Assembly (NCBI GenBank): GCA_001783065.1
Contig: MFQN01000018.1
Location: 1-51,006, forward strand
DNA from: Candidatus Magasanikbacteria bacterium RIFCSPLOWO2_12_FULL_43_12
Lineage (GTDB): Bacteria; Patescibacteriota; Patescibacteriia; Magasanikbacterales; UBA922
DNA length: 51,006 nucleotides
Direction of reading: 5' to 3'
In this document: in pieces, positions 10,820 to 17,862 of the stretch
Numbering within the stretch: the stretch's first letter is position 1
Layout: every line of letters starts with the position of its first letter
The notes under the pieces: model-generated
The model's database searches: none
What the model was told of the DNA's origin: nothing
The model's input: the letters and a program-made list of their open reading frames with translations, nothing else
Made by a program: the position numbers and the translations under genes

Positions 10820-11245
10820 TTACTTTTTGACTTTCGGTCGTTTGGCGCCGTAAACTGAACGACTGCGTTTGCGGCCTTCCACGCCTTGAGTGTCATAAAC
10901 ACCGCGTACAATATGATAACGCACGCCCGGCAAGTCTTTCACCCGTCCGCCGCGAATCAAAACAATGGAGTGTTCTTGTAGATTGTGACCCTCGCCCGGG
11001 ATATAAGCGATTACTTCAACGCCATTTGAAATTCTGACTTTCGCGACTTTACGCAAAGCGGAGTTCGGTTTTTTCGGCGTGGCAGTGTAAACTTTCAAAC
11101 ATACACCTCTTTTGAACGGCGCGCCGTGGCGCAATTCCGTTTTTTTGCGGTGCAAACTGTCATAAGTAAACTGCAAAGCCGGCACGCCGGACTTACTTGG
11201 CTTGTCCCTTCTCCCCTTGCGCAATAATTGGTTGATTGTTGGCAT
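10820..11245 (-). CDS. rpsL: Small ribosomal subunit protein uS12
   Basis: 141 residues from the ATG at 11245 ([12 protein letters not shown]). A longer reading exists upstream but its sequence is derived from an A-rich repeat and does not belong to the protein. The decoding-centre segments '[16 protein letters not shown]' and '[13 protein letters not shown]' are wild type, with no streptomycin-resistance change visible. There is an ~18-residue central extension as in many Gram-positive S12 proteins. First gene of the operon, with its own promoter at 11410-11438. Confidence 0.97.
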   Translation of the reverse strand: MPTINQLLRKGRRDKPSKSGVPALQFTYDSLHRKKTELRHGAPFKRGVCLKVYTATPKKPNSALRKVAKVRISNGVEVIAYIPGEGHNLQEHSIVLIRGGRVKDLPGVRYHIVRGVYDTQGVEGRKRSRSVYGAKRPKVKK

Positions 11246-11403
11246 AACTCTAATTAAAAAATAAAAAATCAAAATTAAAAATGGCTTGCCAGCCATTTAC
11301 ACAACAATAAGAAATTTCACAATCTCTTAAAGCGTATAAATCAGCCAACCGGCGATTATCTTCCCCACGATCTAGTCGGGGGTACTCACGCAATTTTTAA
11401 GAT
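11246..11403 (-). other. rpsL operon leader
   Basis: About 155 nt of untranslated leader. It has a CCCC/GGGG hairpin around 11365-11385 and, near the ATG, an A/T-rich repeat (AAAATCAAAATTAAAAAT-like) that spans the likely ribosome-binding region. No known ribosomal-protein leader motif recognised. Confidence 0.5.
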
Positions 11404-11409
11404 GGCGAT

Positions 11410-11438
11410 ATTGTATATTATAATGAAAAAGTTGTCAA
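11410..11438 (-). promoter_or_regulatory. rpsL operon promoter
   Basis: Minus strand: TTGACA (11438-11433), 17-bp spacer, TACAAT (11415-11410). Its -35 box is separated by only 3 bp from the -35 box of the divergent promoter at 11442. Confidence 0.82.
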
Positions 11439-11441
11439 CCA

Positions 11442-11470
11442 TTGACTTTGGGGATAAGATCTAGTATAAA
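11442..11470 (+). promoter_or_regulatory. Promoter of GC-rich orphan membrane gene
   Basis: TTGACT (11442-11447), 17-bp spacer, TATAAA (11465-11470). Back to back with the rpsL promoter. Confidence 0.78.
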
Positions 11471-11556
11471 ATAAACAGCTCTTTCCACTGTGGGAAGAAT
11501 GCCAAAAAAAAGTCTGGTGGTTTTAAGCGTCCGTGTTGGGCGCAGGAGGAAACAAA

Positions 11557-12399
11557 ATGCAGTTCACTAGAAGACACGCGTTCGGGATTGTGATCGGGGT
11601 CGCGGCGACGATCGTTGCCGCAAACGGGCTCAACATGTTTCTCAACTGGGAAACCGCGGCCATCGTCTGCGGACTCCTGCTCGGCCTGGAGGCTGGGTTC
11701 TGGTCCGGCTTCCCGGGGCTCACCTACGAGGTTCACGCGCGGATCTTCAATAGGCTGCTCACCAAGGAATTCTGGAGCGGGCTCGGGGAGGTTTTCGGTG
11801 TCGTCATCTTCTACGCGACCGCCATCGTTGGAATCGTCCTGTCCGCGTACACAGGAGTCGTGGCATCCAAATGGCTATACAACCAACAATGGCTACTCCA
11901 GCTGATGAACGAGGATGCCGGCATCAGCACAAGAGGGACAGAACCGTCCTGTCTGATCCTTGCAATCTTGCTGGCGTATGTTGCGGTGATGGGTCTGTCT
12001 AACGTGCTCAACCACCACTCGCACAAGCGCCTGAAATGCTGCCTGCTGCACATACCAATCAGCCTCGCCATTGGTCTGTTGGTACCGGTAGCGTTACCGG
12101 TACTCATCGTGGCTCTTGTTCTGGTAGCAGGCGCGGGCGTGATCATATCCGCCGGGATGATAGTTTACTGCCTGCTAACAGTCGCCGCGCGTCAAGAAGC
12201 GGCCACTATCACCGTCGGAGTGATTGTCGGAGGAATAAGCGGCTTGTGCTACGGCCGCTGGACACAACTCGCATTCGGGCCAACCACCCTCTCCATCATG
12301 GTCGGTGCGGCAGCTGGCTTGGCAAGCGCGTACGCGGCATACAGACTTGGACGTCTGTTGCCGACCGCCGACAAGCCGGCAACCGAAACCGCTTCATAA
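11557..12399 (+). CDS. GC-rich orphan multi-pass membrane protein
   Basis: 280 residues from the ATG at 11557, chosen because AGGAGG lies at 11544-11549, an ideal distance upstream. About seven hydrophobic segments, one soluble stretch near residues 100-130 ('YNQQWLLQLMNEDAGISTRG'), and a charged C-terminal tail. I do not recognise the family. Codon use is strikingly different from flanking genes (CTC, CTG, GGG, CGG, GTC dominate), as in the genes at 26969 and 49415. It is a single-gene unit with its own promoter, ~80-nt leader, Shine-Dalgarno sequence and terminator. Recent acquisition or a separately maintained codon class are both possible. Confidence 0.8.
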   Translation: MQFTRRHAFGIVIGVAATIVAANGLNMFLNWETAAIVCGLLLGLEAGFWSGFPGLTYEVHARIFNRLLTKEFWSGLGEVFGVVIFYATAIVGIVLSAYTGVVASKWLYNQQWLLQLMNEDAGISTRGTEPSCLILAILLAYVAVMGLSNVLNHHSHKRLKCCLLHIPISLAIGLLVPVALPVLIVALVLVAGAGVIISAGMIVYCLLTVAARQEAATITVGVIVGGISGLCYGRWTQLAFGPTTLSIMVGAAAGLASAYAAYRLGRLLPTADKPATETAS

Positions 12400-12528
12400 C
12401 CCCCACCCACCACTGCCGCAGACAATACACAGCGCCTTCTTCACCTCGCGACCAACGCGAAGCAAAGAGGCCGGTATTGCCTGCGGAATACCCCGAGTAC
12501 TTTTTACAAAAAATATTCAGGGTAAACC

Positions 12529-12554
12529 AAAACACCCGCGAAAAGGGTGTTTTT
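12529..12554 (+). terminator. Terminator of the GC-rich membrane gene
   Basis: AACACCC (12531-12537), loop GCGAAAA, GGGTGTT, then TTTTG. A further inverted repeat GGTATT/AATACC lies just upstream (~12473-12492). Confidence 0.85.
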
Positions 12555-12587
12555 GTTTGACAGGTATCACTATCTAATTCAAAATTT

Positions 12588-12620
12588 TATGTGTTTTGTT
12601 AACTGTGTTCTGTGTTCTGA
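12588..12620. repeat. TGTGTTTTGTTAACTG / TGTTCTGTGTTCTG repeat
   Basis: Located directly after the M50 protease stop. Near-identical in plan to 7342-7374 at the end of trmD. Confidence 0.65.
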
Positions 12621-13238
12621 TTAAAACAATCCCATCCCACCAGTAAACAACCCAGTCAAATAAACAATCACTGGCATCAAAAACTGGAATCCGCCGATAA
12701 TAAAAGCCAGCAAAATAATAAAACCGTAACGTTCTAAAACTTCTCTGACTTTGAACATTGAATCCGGAAGAATCGCGTAAAGCAATTTTGATCCGTCCAA
12801 AGGCGGGATTGGCACCAAATTAAAAACTGCCAAAAGCACATTGGCATACACAATTACGGTTAAAAAAATCGTCAGCGGGCTGATCGGCAAATACCTGATT
12901 AAGAGGCCAAAAACAAAAGCCAACGACAAATTAGAAAGCGGTCCGGCAACTGCCACCATGGCCGGACCCCATTTTTGATTACGCAAATTATATGGATTAA
13001 ATGGCACTGGTTTGGCATAAGCGAACAAAAATCTGCCGCCGGTCATGAAAAACAAAAATAACGGCATCAAAATCGTCCCCCACATATCAATATGAGCGAC
13101 CGGATTCAAAGTCAGCCGGCCCGCGTATCTCGCGGTCGGATCTCCGAGCCTGTCCGCCATCCAGCCGTGACTATATTCATGAATGATGGAGGAAGGGATG
13201 ATGATGACGAGGAAGAATAGGAGTTGAGTTAGTTCCAT
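12621..13238 (-). CDS. Site-2-protease-like M50 family membrane metalloprotease
   Basis: 205 residues from ATG 13238. A TTG 18 bp upstream is in frame but lies inside repeat copy B. The zinc motif HEYSH is at residues 20-24 in the first hydrophobic segment, and 'NLVPIPPLDGSK' near residue 140-150 supplies the third zinc ligand (Asp), both diagnostic for the intramembrane family. About five or six membrane segments; 'GPLSN' and 'GRLTLNPVAHID' are also family hallmarks. No PDZ domain, so this is the short minimal form. Substrate unknown; possibly membrane-protein turnover or release of an anchored regulator. Confidence 0.92.
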   Translation of the reverse strand: MELTQLLFFLVIIIPSSIIHEYSHGWMADRLGDPTARYAGRLTLNPVAHIDMWGTILMPLFLFFMTGGRFLFAYAKPVPFNPYNLRNQKWGPAMVAVAGPLSNLSLAFVFGLLIRYLPISPLTIFLTVIVYANVLLAVFNLVPIPPLDGSKLLYAILPDSMFKVREVLERYGFIILLAFIIGGFQFLMPVIVYLTGLFTGGMGLF

Positions 13239-13245
13239 AAAAATT

Positions 13246-13356
13246 AAATATACCAATATACTAATTTACTAATGATACTAATGTATACCAATACCCTTTG
13301 ATGTAAATATTCGTATATATTAGTATCATTAGTACTCTATTTGTATATTAGTATCT
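13246..13356. repeat. Palindromic AT-rich repeat, copy B
   Basis: Same ~110-bp element as 2082-2200: both arms match (for example TTAGTATCATTAGTACTCTA), but the centre reads ATACCCTTTGATG instead of its complement, so the element is inserted in opposite orientation. It lies between the divergent M50 gene and rpmB. Confidence 0.85.
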
Positions 13357-13361
13357 TTGAC

Positions 13362-13390
13362 TTGACAAAACATCTCTGTTAATATACAAT
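13362..13390 (+). promoter_or_regulatory. rpmB-tRNA-Pro promoter
   Basis: TTGACA (13362-13367), 17-bp spacer, TACAAT (13385-13390). Leader of about 38 nt to the rpmB ATG. Confidence 0.82.
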
Positions 13391-13434
13391 ATCCGCACTT
13401 TAACCCATATTACCACACTTCTAAAAATAATTCT

Positions 13435-13599
13435 ATGTCCAGAAAATGCACAACCTGCGGCAAAGGTTCAAAACGCGCCGCTAACCGCAGTCATGCTAAT
13501 AATAAAACTTTGCGCCGGCAACATCCAAATCTTCAGCTTTCGGACGGAGTTTTGACCTGCACTCGTTGCATCCGCACCGCGAGTAAAAAGGCGAGGTAA
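13435..13599 (+). CDS. rpmB: Large ribosomal subunit protein bL28
   Basis: A 54-residue gene. The sequence has the bL28 core ('GKGSKRAANRSHANNKT', then 'RRQHPNLQ') and two CxxC pairs (Cys5/Cys8 and Cys42/Cys45), the zinc-ribbon form. It is transcribed from 13362 together with tRNA-Pro 32 bp downstream, ending at the terminator at 13711-13741. Confidence 0.93.
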   Translation: MSRKCTTCGKGSKRAANRSHANNKTLRRQHPNLQLSDGVLTCTRCIRTASKKAR

Positions 13600-13631
13600 A
13601 TTCATCCACAAAGTGTGATGTAAATAAACCC

Positions 13632-13704
13632 CGGGCTATAGCGCAGTTGGTAGCGCGCATGCATGGGGTGCATGAGGCCGTGGGTTCAAGTCCCACTAGC
13701 CCGA
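13632..13704 (+). tRNA. tRNA-Pro(GGG)
   Basis: 73 nt. Acceptor CGGGCTA/TAGCCCG, D stem GCGC/GCGC, anticodon stem CATGC/GCATG with loop ATGGGGT (anticodon GGG, G37 next, the TrmD target), T arm GTGGG-TTCAAGT-CCCAC, discriminator A. 3' CCA is not encoded. Confidence 0.95.
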
Positions 13705-13710
13705 CAAAAC

Positions 13711-13741
13711 AAACCCTGCACCAGAACGGTGCAGGGTTTTT
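13711..13741 (+). terminator. Terminator after tRNA-Pro
   Basis: AAACCCTGCACC, loop AGAAC, GGTGCAGGGTTT followed by TT. Twelve perfect base pairs. Confidence 0.92.
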
Positions 13742-13754
13742 ATGACTTCAAAAT

Positions 13755-14084
13755 TTATATATTCAAGTCGTCAACCGCGCTGGTGTCAACAACATCTGGT
13801 GTTGCTGCTGGCGCCATCATCGGTCTTGAATGCTTGCCGCCGACCGGCTCGTTGATTTTCAGATTAACGCGCGCGTTGTTCTTCGCGCCGACGATACGCA
13901 ACAAAGTGCGGATGGCGTGGGCGGTCTGCCCTTGACGACCGATGACATAACCAATGTCACTAACGTCAACATCCAAAGTGAGTAAAACACCGCGCTCGTC
14001 AACACTGCGGGCCACTTTCACGGCCTCTGGCTTGCCAACGATTCCTTTCACGAGAAACTCGAGAAATGCTTGATCTTGGTTCAT
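13755..14084 (-). CDS. khpA: KH-domain RNA-binding protein (KhpA/YlqC type)
   Basis: 109 residues from ATG 14084, preceded by GGAG. The TTG 9 bp upstream is a weaker start. A single KH fold with the GxxG loop in 'VIGRQGQTAHAIRTLLR' (~residues 46-62), plus a ~30-residue Pro/Ala/Asp-rich tail beyond the usual ~80-residue family length. In Firmicutes the homologue works with KhpB in post-transcriptional control of division and cell size. Normally lies between rpsP and rimM-trmD; here rpsP is adjacent upstream but separated by a terminator and a consensus promoter, so the two genes are independently expressed. Confidence 0.9.
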   Translation of the reverse strand: MNQDQAFLEFLVKGIVGKPEAVKVARSVDERGVLLTLDVDVSDIGYVIGRQGQTAHAIRTLLRIVGAKNNARVNLKINEPVGGKHSRPMMAPAATPDVVDTSAVDDLNI

Positions 14085-14160
14085 ATTCTCCAAAAAATTA
14101 ATAAACTTAAGTGTACATCTTCCTAACTGTGTCGACTAACTCAGTTTCAGAAGCTTAATC

Positions 14161-14189
14161 ATTATAGCAAATCATATTTTTGCTGTCAA
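14161..14189 (-). promoter_or_regulatory. Promoter of the KH-protein gene
   Basis: Minus strand: perfect TTGACA (14189-14184), 17-bp spacer, perfect TATAAT (14166-14161). Confidence 0.88.
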
Positions 14190-14213
14190 TGCCAGTCCAC
14201 GCGACATGTGAGT

Positions 14214-14245
14214 GGATAAAAACACCCTGACGTTAGGCCAGGGTG
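14214..14245 (-). terminator. rpsP terminator
   Basis: Minus strand: CACCCTG, loop of nine bases, CAGGGTG, then TTTTTATCC. Confidence 0.88.
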
Positions 14246-14254
14246 AAATTTATT

Positions 14255-14581
14255 TTATGCCGCCGGAGCTTCTTTCTTCTTTTTTGCCTCTTCTATCTTG
14301 GTTTTGCGCTTCTTAGAAAGAAACACAGAACGTTTTTTCTTTTCGTCTGAAATAATGCCATTCTTTAACAACAAATTGTGGACAGTGCTTGATGGTTGAG
14401 CGCCAACCGACAACCAATATTTAACTCTTTCCACTTTCAACTCTAACTTTTTTTCTTTATTTACCGGACTATAGTGGCCAAGAATTTCTAAGCTGCCGGC
14501 TTGAGTATCACGAGCTTTTTCCGATACAATCAATCGGTAGGTTGGTTGTTTGGCCTTGCCTAAACGCTGTAAACGTAACAT
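14255..14581 (-). CDS. rpsP: Small ribosomal subunit protein bS16
   Basis: 108 residues from the second of two in-frame Met codons (MLRLQRLGKAKQPTYR). The bS16 fold is clear ('RLIVSEKARDTQAG', 'EILGHYSPV', 'YWLSVGAQPSSTVHNLL'), followed by a Lys-rich C-terminal extension as in many bacteria. Own promoter and terminator: a single-gene unit here. Confidence 0.95.
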   Translation of the reverse strand: MLRLQRLGKAKQPTYRLIVSEKARDTQAGSLEILGHYSPVNKEKKLELKVERVKYWLSVGAQPSSTVHNLLLKNGIISDEKKKRSVFLSKKRKTKIEEAKKKKEAPAA

Positions 14582-14638
14582 TAACATAATTAAAGATAGT
14601 AAATAAATAATAGACGACGATTTTCAAAGAACGAGTAT

Positions 14639-14667
14639 ATAATAGCCAAAAGCCGAATAAAAGTCAA
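14639..14667 (-). promoter_or_regulatory. rpsP promoter
   Basis: Minus strand: TTGACT (14667-14662), 17-bp spacer, TATTAT (14644-14639). Confidence 0.78.
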
Positions 14668-14675
14668 GAGCTGAC

Positions 14676-14756
14676 CAACACCTCCCTCGCCCTCCTCCGA
14701 GGAGGGAACTTATAAACTCCCCTCTCGGAGAGGGGCAGGGGGTGTGTTCGCGATAG
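14676..14756. repeat. Palindromic CCTCC/GGAGG repeat
   Basis: Two inverted repeats in tandem: CCCTCCTCCGAGGAGGG and CCCCTCTCGGAGAGGGG, flanked by CACCTCCCT and GGGGGTGTG. The related fragment GCGAACACCTCCCTTG lies at 4517-4532 and a related nested element at 20605-20762. Confidence 0.75.
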
Positions 14757-14762
14757 GTCAAT

Positions 14763-15761
14763 TTAACAATATCTTTTTATATTTTTAAATATTCTATAAA
14801 CCTCATACCTCCACTCGCTCAAAACCACATCCATCGCCATCGGATAATCCCGCCGCTCGCCGCCAAAACCGGCTTTAAATCTGGTTATGCCTGTCCATGG
14901 GTGATTGGCAGGCCAGCAAAAATCATTGAAACAAGTGGTTGCGCCGATTTTAGCATCTGGCGCGATGCCGCCAAAATCATAATACTGACAACCCAATTTC
15001 TTTCCCAATTTTATTCCTTCCAATTGCAAAAAATACGGCGCCATCAAATTGCGCTGCTCGTTCCCGGATACGCCATGTAAATAAGTAATTGTATCGCCAA
15101 ACACCGTCAGCAAAATCGCCGCGATCGGCTTGCCCTGAGCAGAGCCGAAGGGATAATACGCGGTTAGTTGATGGCAAAAATTATTTTCCAGCATTTTCTT
15201 ATAATACTCTTTCGGATGGCTTTTGAATTTATCGCGTTCTGTCGTCGCCAAATTCAACTGCCAAAAAACCCCCGCGTCTTTTTCTGATTTAATTACCACG
15301 CCCTTTTTCTCAGCCAAACGAATATTGTAGCGAGTTTTTTCATGCATCGCGGCGAGGAGCTGTTCCTCTGTTTTGCTTATATCTAAAATAAGAGTGTTTT
15401 GGGGTTGACGATTCTTTGTTGGACGTAGGACGTATGACGTAGGACGTAGGAGGTTGGATGGCTCAATTCTTATAAAAGAAAAAAAATTTTCTTTACAATA
15501 CTTAATTACACTCGTAAGCTCCATGTCAAAAGCAATAAATCTTGGAACATACAAATACTTCCACCCAAATCCGAGTCGGTGCGCAAACCCCTGCCCTTGC
15601 CACCCCACCTTGCCATTCTCAACCACCTGCAGACGCAAAACATCTTTACCGCTTTGTCGCTGGAACTCACCCCAATCCCAAGACTGCAAAAACTCCGCCG
15701 GCTTTCGCGCCAGCTCCCAATTATCCCATTCCTGCTTGTTTTGGCAGATTTTGATTTCCAT
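14763..15761 (-). CDS. FemA/FemB-like peptidoglycan bridge aminoacyltransferase (GNAT fold)
   Basis: 332 residues with the double-GNAT FemAB layout: N-terminal 'FLQSWDWGEFQRQSGKDVLRL', second half 'KTRYNIRLAEKKGV' and C-terminal 'GCQYYDFGGIAPDA' and 'GITRFKAGFGG', all hallmark segments. The family adds amino acids from aminoacyl-tRNA to lipid II stem peptides. Two in-frame repeat insertions: residues 'RPTSYVLRPT' (15421-15453) and 'FGSAQGK' (15131-15151). The -10 box ends 6 nt before the ATG (TAAAAT-ATCCGC-ATG), so the mRNA is predicted to be leaderless. Confidence 0.9.
   Translation of the reverse strand: MEIKICQNKQEWDNWELARKPAEFLQSWDWGEFQRQSGKDVLRLQVVENGKVGWQGQGFAHRLGFGWKYLYVPRFIAFDMELTSVIKYCKENFFSFIRIEPSNLLRPTSYVLRPTKNRQPQNTLILDISKTEEQLLAAMHEKTRYNIRLAEKKGVVIKSEKDAGVFWQLNLATTERDKFKSHPKEYYKKMLENNFCHQLTAYYPFGSAQGKPIAAILLTVFGDTITYLHGVSGNEQRNLMAPYFLQLEGIKLGKKLGCQYYDFGGIAPDAKIGATTCFNDFCWPANHPWTGITRFKAGFGGERRDYPMAMDVVLSEWRYEVYRIFKNIKRYC
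15131..15151. repeat. CCCTTCGGCTCTGCTCAGGG insertion inside femAB-like gene
   Basis: Read on the minus strand it codes for PFGSAQGK in the middle of the otherwise conserved 'AYYP..PIAAILL' strand. A related core (TTCGGCTGAGCTCAGAGCC) is nested in another repeat at 20720-20745. Confidence 0.75.
15421..15453. repeat. GGACGTAGGACGTA tandem repeat inside femAB-like gene
   Basis: Tandem GACGTAG units translated as 'LLRPTSYVLRPT'. Confidence 0.85.
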
Positions 15762-15767
15762 GCGGAT

Positions 15768-15796
15768 ATTTTAGCGAAATTACACTATTTTGGCAA
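15768..15796 (-). promoter_or_regulatory. femAB-like gene promoter (leaderless)
   Basis: Minus strand: TTGCCA (15796-15791), 17-bp spacer, TAAAAT (15773-15768), six bases, ATG at 15761. The normal start distance puts +1 on the A of the ATG. Confidence 0.7.
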
Positions 15797-15811
15797 TAAC
15801 ACAAACAGGCC

Positions 15812-15840
15812 TTGATTTATCAGCTAAGCTATGCTATAAT
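15812..15840 (+). promoter_or_regulatory. rpmF-nusB-rnc promoter
   Basis: TTGATT (15812-15817), 17-bp spacer, TATAAT (15835-15840). The leader includes an A-rich repeat (ATTGGAAATTGAAAATTA, ~15888-15906). Confidence 0.8.
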
Positions 15841-15921
15841 TAGAGCCAGTTTAACTCATCATTCAATTTCTATCAATCACAATTAAAAATTGGAAATTGA
15901 AAATTATAAATTCTTAACACT

Positions 15922-16143
15922 ATGGGTGTTCCATCAAAACGACGCACATCTCGCTCAAAAAAAGACCGCGCCTCTCATTTTGCTTTCAAAGCGATTGGCA
16001 TAACCAAATGCGGTGAATGCGGGACAATGATTATCCCGCATCGCGCTTGCGGCAAATGCGGTTATTACAAAGGAAAAAGAGCCGTTGACAAACAAAAACG
16101 CGCCACCCGCTCAGCCAAACGCAAAAAAATGATTGGTAAATAA
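15922..16143 (+). CDS. rpmF: Large ribosomal subunit protein bL32
   Basis: 73 residues. 'MGVPSKRRTSRSKKDRR'-like start and two CxxC pairs ('KCGEC', 'CGKCGYY') forming the zinc ribbon. First gene of rpmF-nusB-rnc; three bases separate its stop from the nusB ATG. Confidence 0.96.
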   Translation: MGVPSKRRTSRSKKDRASHFAFKAIGITKCGECGTMIIPHRACGKCGYYKGKRAVDKQKRATRSAKRKKMIGK

Positions 16144-16146
16144 TTT

Positions 16147-16581
16147 ATGCCGTCCCGCCATCTCGCCCGTTCCATTGCCATGCAATCACTTTACCAGTGG
16201 GATTTTCGCGGTTGTCCAATGAGTGATCTGCCGGCGATAATTGAACAAAATCTGGCAGAATTCGGCGCCGGATTGGAAGCTGACAAAAATTTCGTGAAAG
16301 AAACGGTTGATGGTGTTATCAACAATCTGACGGAAGTGGATAAAACAATCGCTGAATATGCTACAAATTGGCCGGTTGAACAGCTGTCGTTGGTTGACCG
16401 GAATATTTTGCGCATCGGCATATTTGAAATGAAATTCAACAAAGAGATTCCGCCAAAAGTCGCCATCAACGAAGCGATTGAAATCGCCAAAAATTACGGC
16501 GGTCCGTCATCCGGCAAATTCGTCAATGGCGTCCTCGGAGCGATTTACAATGATATTATGAAATCAAAAACAACAAAATAA
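16147..16581 (+). CDS. nusB: Transcription antitermination protein NusB
   Basis: 144 residues, the normal size for the all-helical NusB fold. '[14 protein letters not shown]' at the start, '[14 protein letters not shown]' and '[32 protein letters not shown]' at the end are diagnostic. Binds boxA of rRNA leaders with S10, relevant to the lone 16S operon here. Confidence 0.95.
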   Translation: MPSRHLARSIAMQSLYQWDFRGCPMSDLPAIIEQNLAEFGAGLEADKNFVKETVDGVINNLTEVDKTIAEYATNWPVEQLSLVDRNILRIGIFEMKFNKEIPPKVAINEAIEIAKNYGGPSSGKFVNGVLGAIYNDIMKSKTTK

Positions 16582-16595
16582 TTTTATTAATCACT

Positions 16596-16653
16596 GCCTG
16601 ATTGTTACCTTGTTATGTGTGTAAACACGCGGCCAGGTAATAATATGGCAGGC
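16596..16653 (+). other. Long hairpin in the rnc 5' region (candidate RNase III autoregulatory site)
   Basis: Fills the nusB-rnc gap. GCCTG (16596-16600) pairs with CAGGC (16649-16653); ATTGTTACCT (16601-16610) with AGGTAATAAT (16635-16644), one G-U; the tip is GTGT-GTAA-ACAC (16617-16628), a GNRA tetraloop. It ends 16 nt before the rnc ATG and has no U-tract. Function by analogy with the RNase III-cleaved leader of E. coli rnc is inference. Confidence 0.65.
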
Positions 16654-16669
16654 CTAAACCATATTATCT

Positions 16670-17440
16670 ATGCAACCGACAATGGAAGAATACAAAACCA
16701 AAAATTTCAGTGAATTGGAGGAAAAAATCGGAATTAAATTCAAACAACCGAATTACCTTGTCCAAGCTTTAGTCCATCGTTCATATTTAAATGAAAACCG
16801 CGCTTTTCCACTGGGACACAATGAGCGATTGGAATTTCTTGGCGACGCGGTGCTGGAACTGGTGGTAACCGAATTTCTCTTTGAAAATTATTTGAATCCG
16901 GAAGGCGAGCTGACTAACTGGCGCGCGGCTTTGGTCAACGCTAAAATGTGCGCGCAAGTGGCGAACGAAATCGGCCTGGAACAATACCTGTTTTTAAGCC
17001 ATGGCGAATCCAAAGACGCTGGCACAAAAGCGCGCGAATATATTCTCGCCAATGTGATGGAATCGCTGATCGGCGCCATTTACATTGATCAGGGCTGGGA
17101 AGTCGTGGAACAATTTATCACGCGCTGGATTATTACCAAACTGCCGGTGGTATTGGAAGAAGGATTGTGGATGGATCCGAAATCGCGTTTTCAAGAATCT
17201 GCCCAAGAAATTGTCGGCATCACGCCAACTTACCGAGTTTTGGGAGAAGAAGGACCGGATCACGCCAAAGAATTTGTGGTTGGTGTTTACCTTGATAAAG
17301 AAAAAATCGCCGAAGGCAAAGGCACGAGCAAACAGGAAGCGCAAGTTTCTGCCGCCGAAGCCGGACTGAAAGCAAAAGGCTGGAAAGGCCCGACTATTGA
17401 AGTGTTTAAACAAGAGAGTGAGGTGGATTATTTGGGATAA
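16670..17440 (+). CDS. rnc: Ribonuclease III
   Basis: 256 residues. Double-strand-specific endonuclease for rRNA and mRNA processing. The catalytic signature 'NERLEFLGDAVLE' is at residues 51-63; the second metal-binding acidic cluster is in 'ANVMESLIGAIYID' (~residues 126-139). A C-terminal dsRNA-binding domain starts near 'DPKSRFQESAQE' (~170) and ends with 'GKGTSKQEAQVSAAEAGLK'. Last protein gene of the rpmF operon, with a strong hairpin in its leader. Confidence 0.97.
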   Translation: MQPTMEEYKTKNFSELEEKIGIKFKQPNYLVQALVHRSYLNENRAFPLGHNERLEFLGDAVLELVVTEFLFENYLNPEGELTNWRAALVNAKMCAQVANEIGLEQYLFLSHGESKDAGTKAREYILANVMESLIGAIYIDQGWEVVEQFITRWIITKLPVVLEEGLWMDPKSRFQESAQEIVGITPTYRVLGEEGPDHAKEFVVGVYLDKEKIAEGKGTSKQEAQVSAAEAGLKAKGWKGPTIEVFKQESEVDYLG

Positions 17441-17443
17441 CAA

Positions 17444-17556
17444 CTGTCATTGCGAGCCTTCGCAGGCGAAGCAATCCACACCGTCGTCATGCCGTCTCGC
17501 GCGGCCGCTGGATTGCTTCGTCAGCCGATGCGAATCGGGCTTCCTCGCAATGACGG
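17444..17556. repeat. TGTCATTGCGAG/CTCGCAATGACG inverted repeat
   Basis: ~113 bp with outer arms TGTCATTGCGAG (17445-17456) and CTCGCAATGACG (17544-17555) and inner arms GAAGCAATCCA (17468-17478) and TGGATTGCTTC (17509-17519). A type of palindromic repeat frequently seen between genes in several bacterial groups. It separates rnc from tRNA-Lys. Confidence 0.85.
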
Positions 17557-17562
17557 ATACAC

Positions 17563-17636
17563 GCGCTGCTAGCTCAATTGGTTAGAGCAGGGGCCTCTTA
17601 AGCCCAAGGTTCCGGGTTCGATTCCCGGGCGGCGCA
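17563..17636 (+). tRNA. tRNA-Lys(CUU)
   Basis: 74 nt. Acceptor GCGCTGC/GCGGCGC (one U-G), D stem GCTC/GAGC, anticodon loop CTCTTAA (CTT), T arm CCGGG-TTCGATT-CCCGG, discriminator A. Position 27-43 is a G-A mismatch. CCA not encoded. Confidence 0.93.
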
Positions 17637-17720
17637 CGACGACATGATGCATAATACACACAACATGATACATGTGATTTGTATCGTGATGCGTGAATCC
17701 TGTATCGTGTTATTTTTTCT

Positions 17721-17792
17721 GCCCTCGTCGTTCAACGGATAGGACACCAGGCTTCGAACCTGGTGATGTGGGTTCGACTCCTGCCGAGGGCA
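17721..17792 (+). tRNA. tRNA-Arg(UCG)
   Basis: 72 nt. Acceptor GCCCTCG/CGAGGGC, anticodon stem CCAGG/CCTGG with loop CTTCGAA (anticodon TCG), T loop TTCGACT on a stem with two wobble pairs, discriminator A. CCA not encoded. The gap to tRNA-Lys holds CATGATAC/GTATCGTG inverted repeats. Confidence 0.93.
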
Positions 17793-17822
17793 CAGATACC
17801 AAAAAAAAATGTTAGATAAAAT

Positions 17823-17862
17823 ACCCTGTCACCACTCAAATGAGCTTGACAGGGTGTTTTTT
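17823..17862 (+). terminator. Terminator after tRNA-Arg
   Basis: ACCCTGTCA (17823-17831) and TGACAGGGT (17847-17855), then GTTTTTT. Its descending arm contains the TTGACA of the next promoter. Confidence 0.88.

Noticed and set aside
11246-11296. Extended N-terminus of uS12
   Set aside because: The extra residues are translated A/T-rich repeat; uS12 starts at [11 protein letters not shown].
11615-12577. Alternative-frame ORFs of 96-174 codons in the GC-rich membrane gene
   Set aside because: GC-rich codons leave other frames open; only the 11557 frame has a Shine-Dalgarno sequence and coherent membrane segments.
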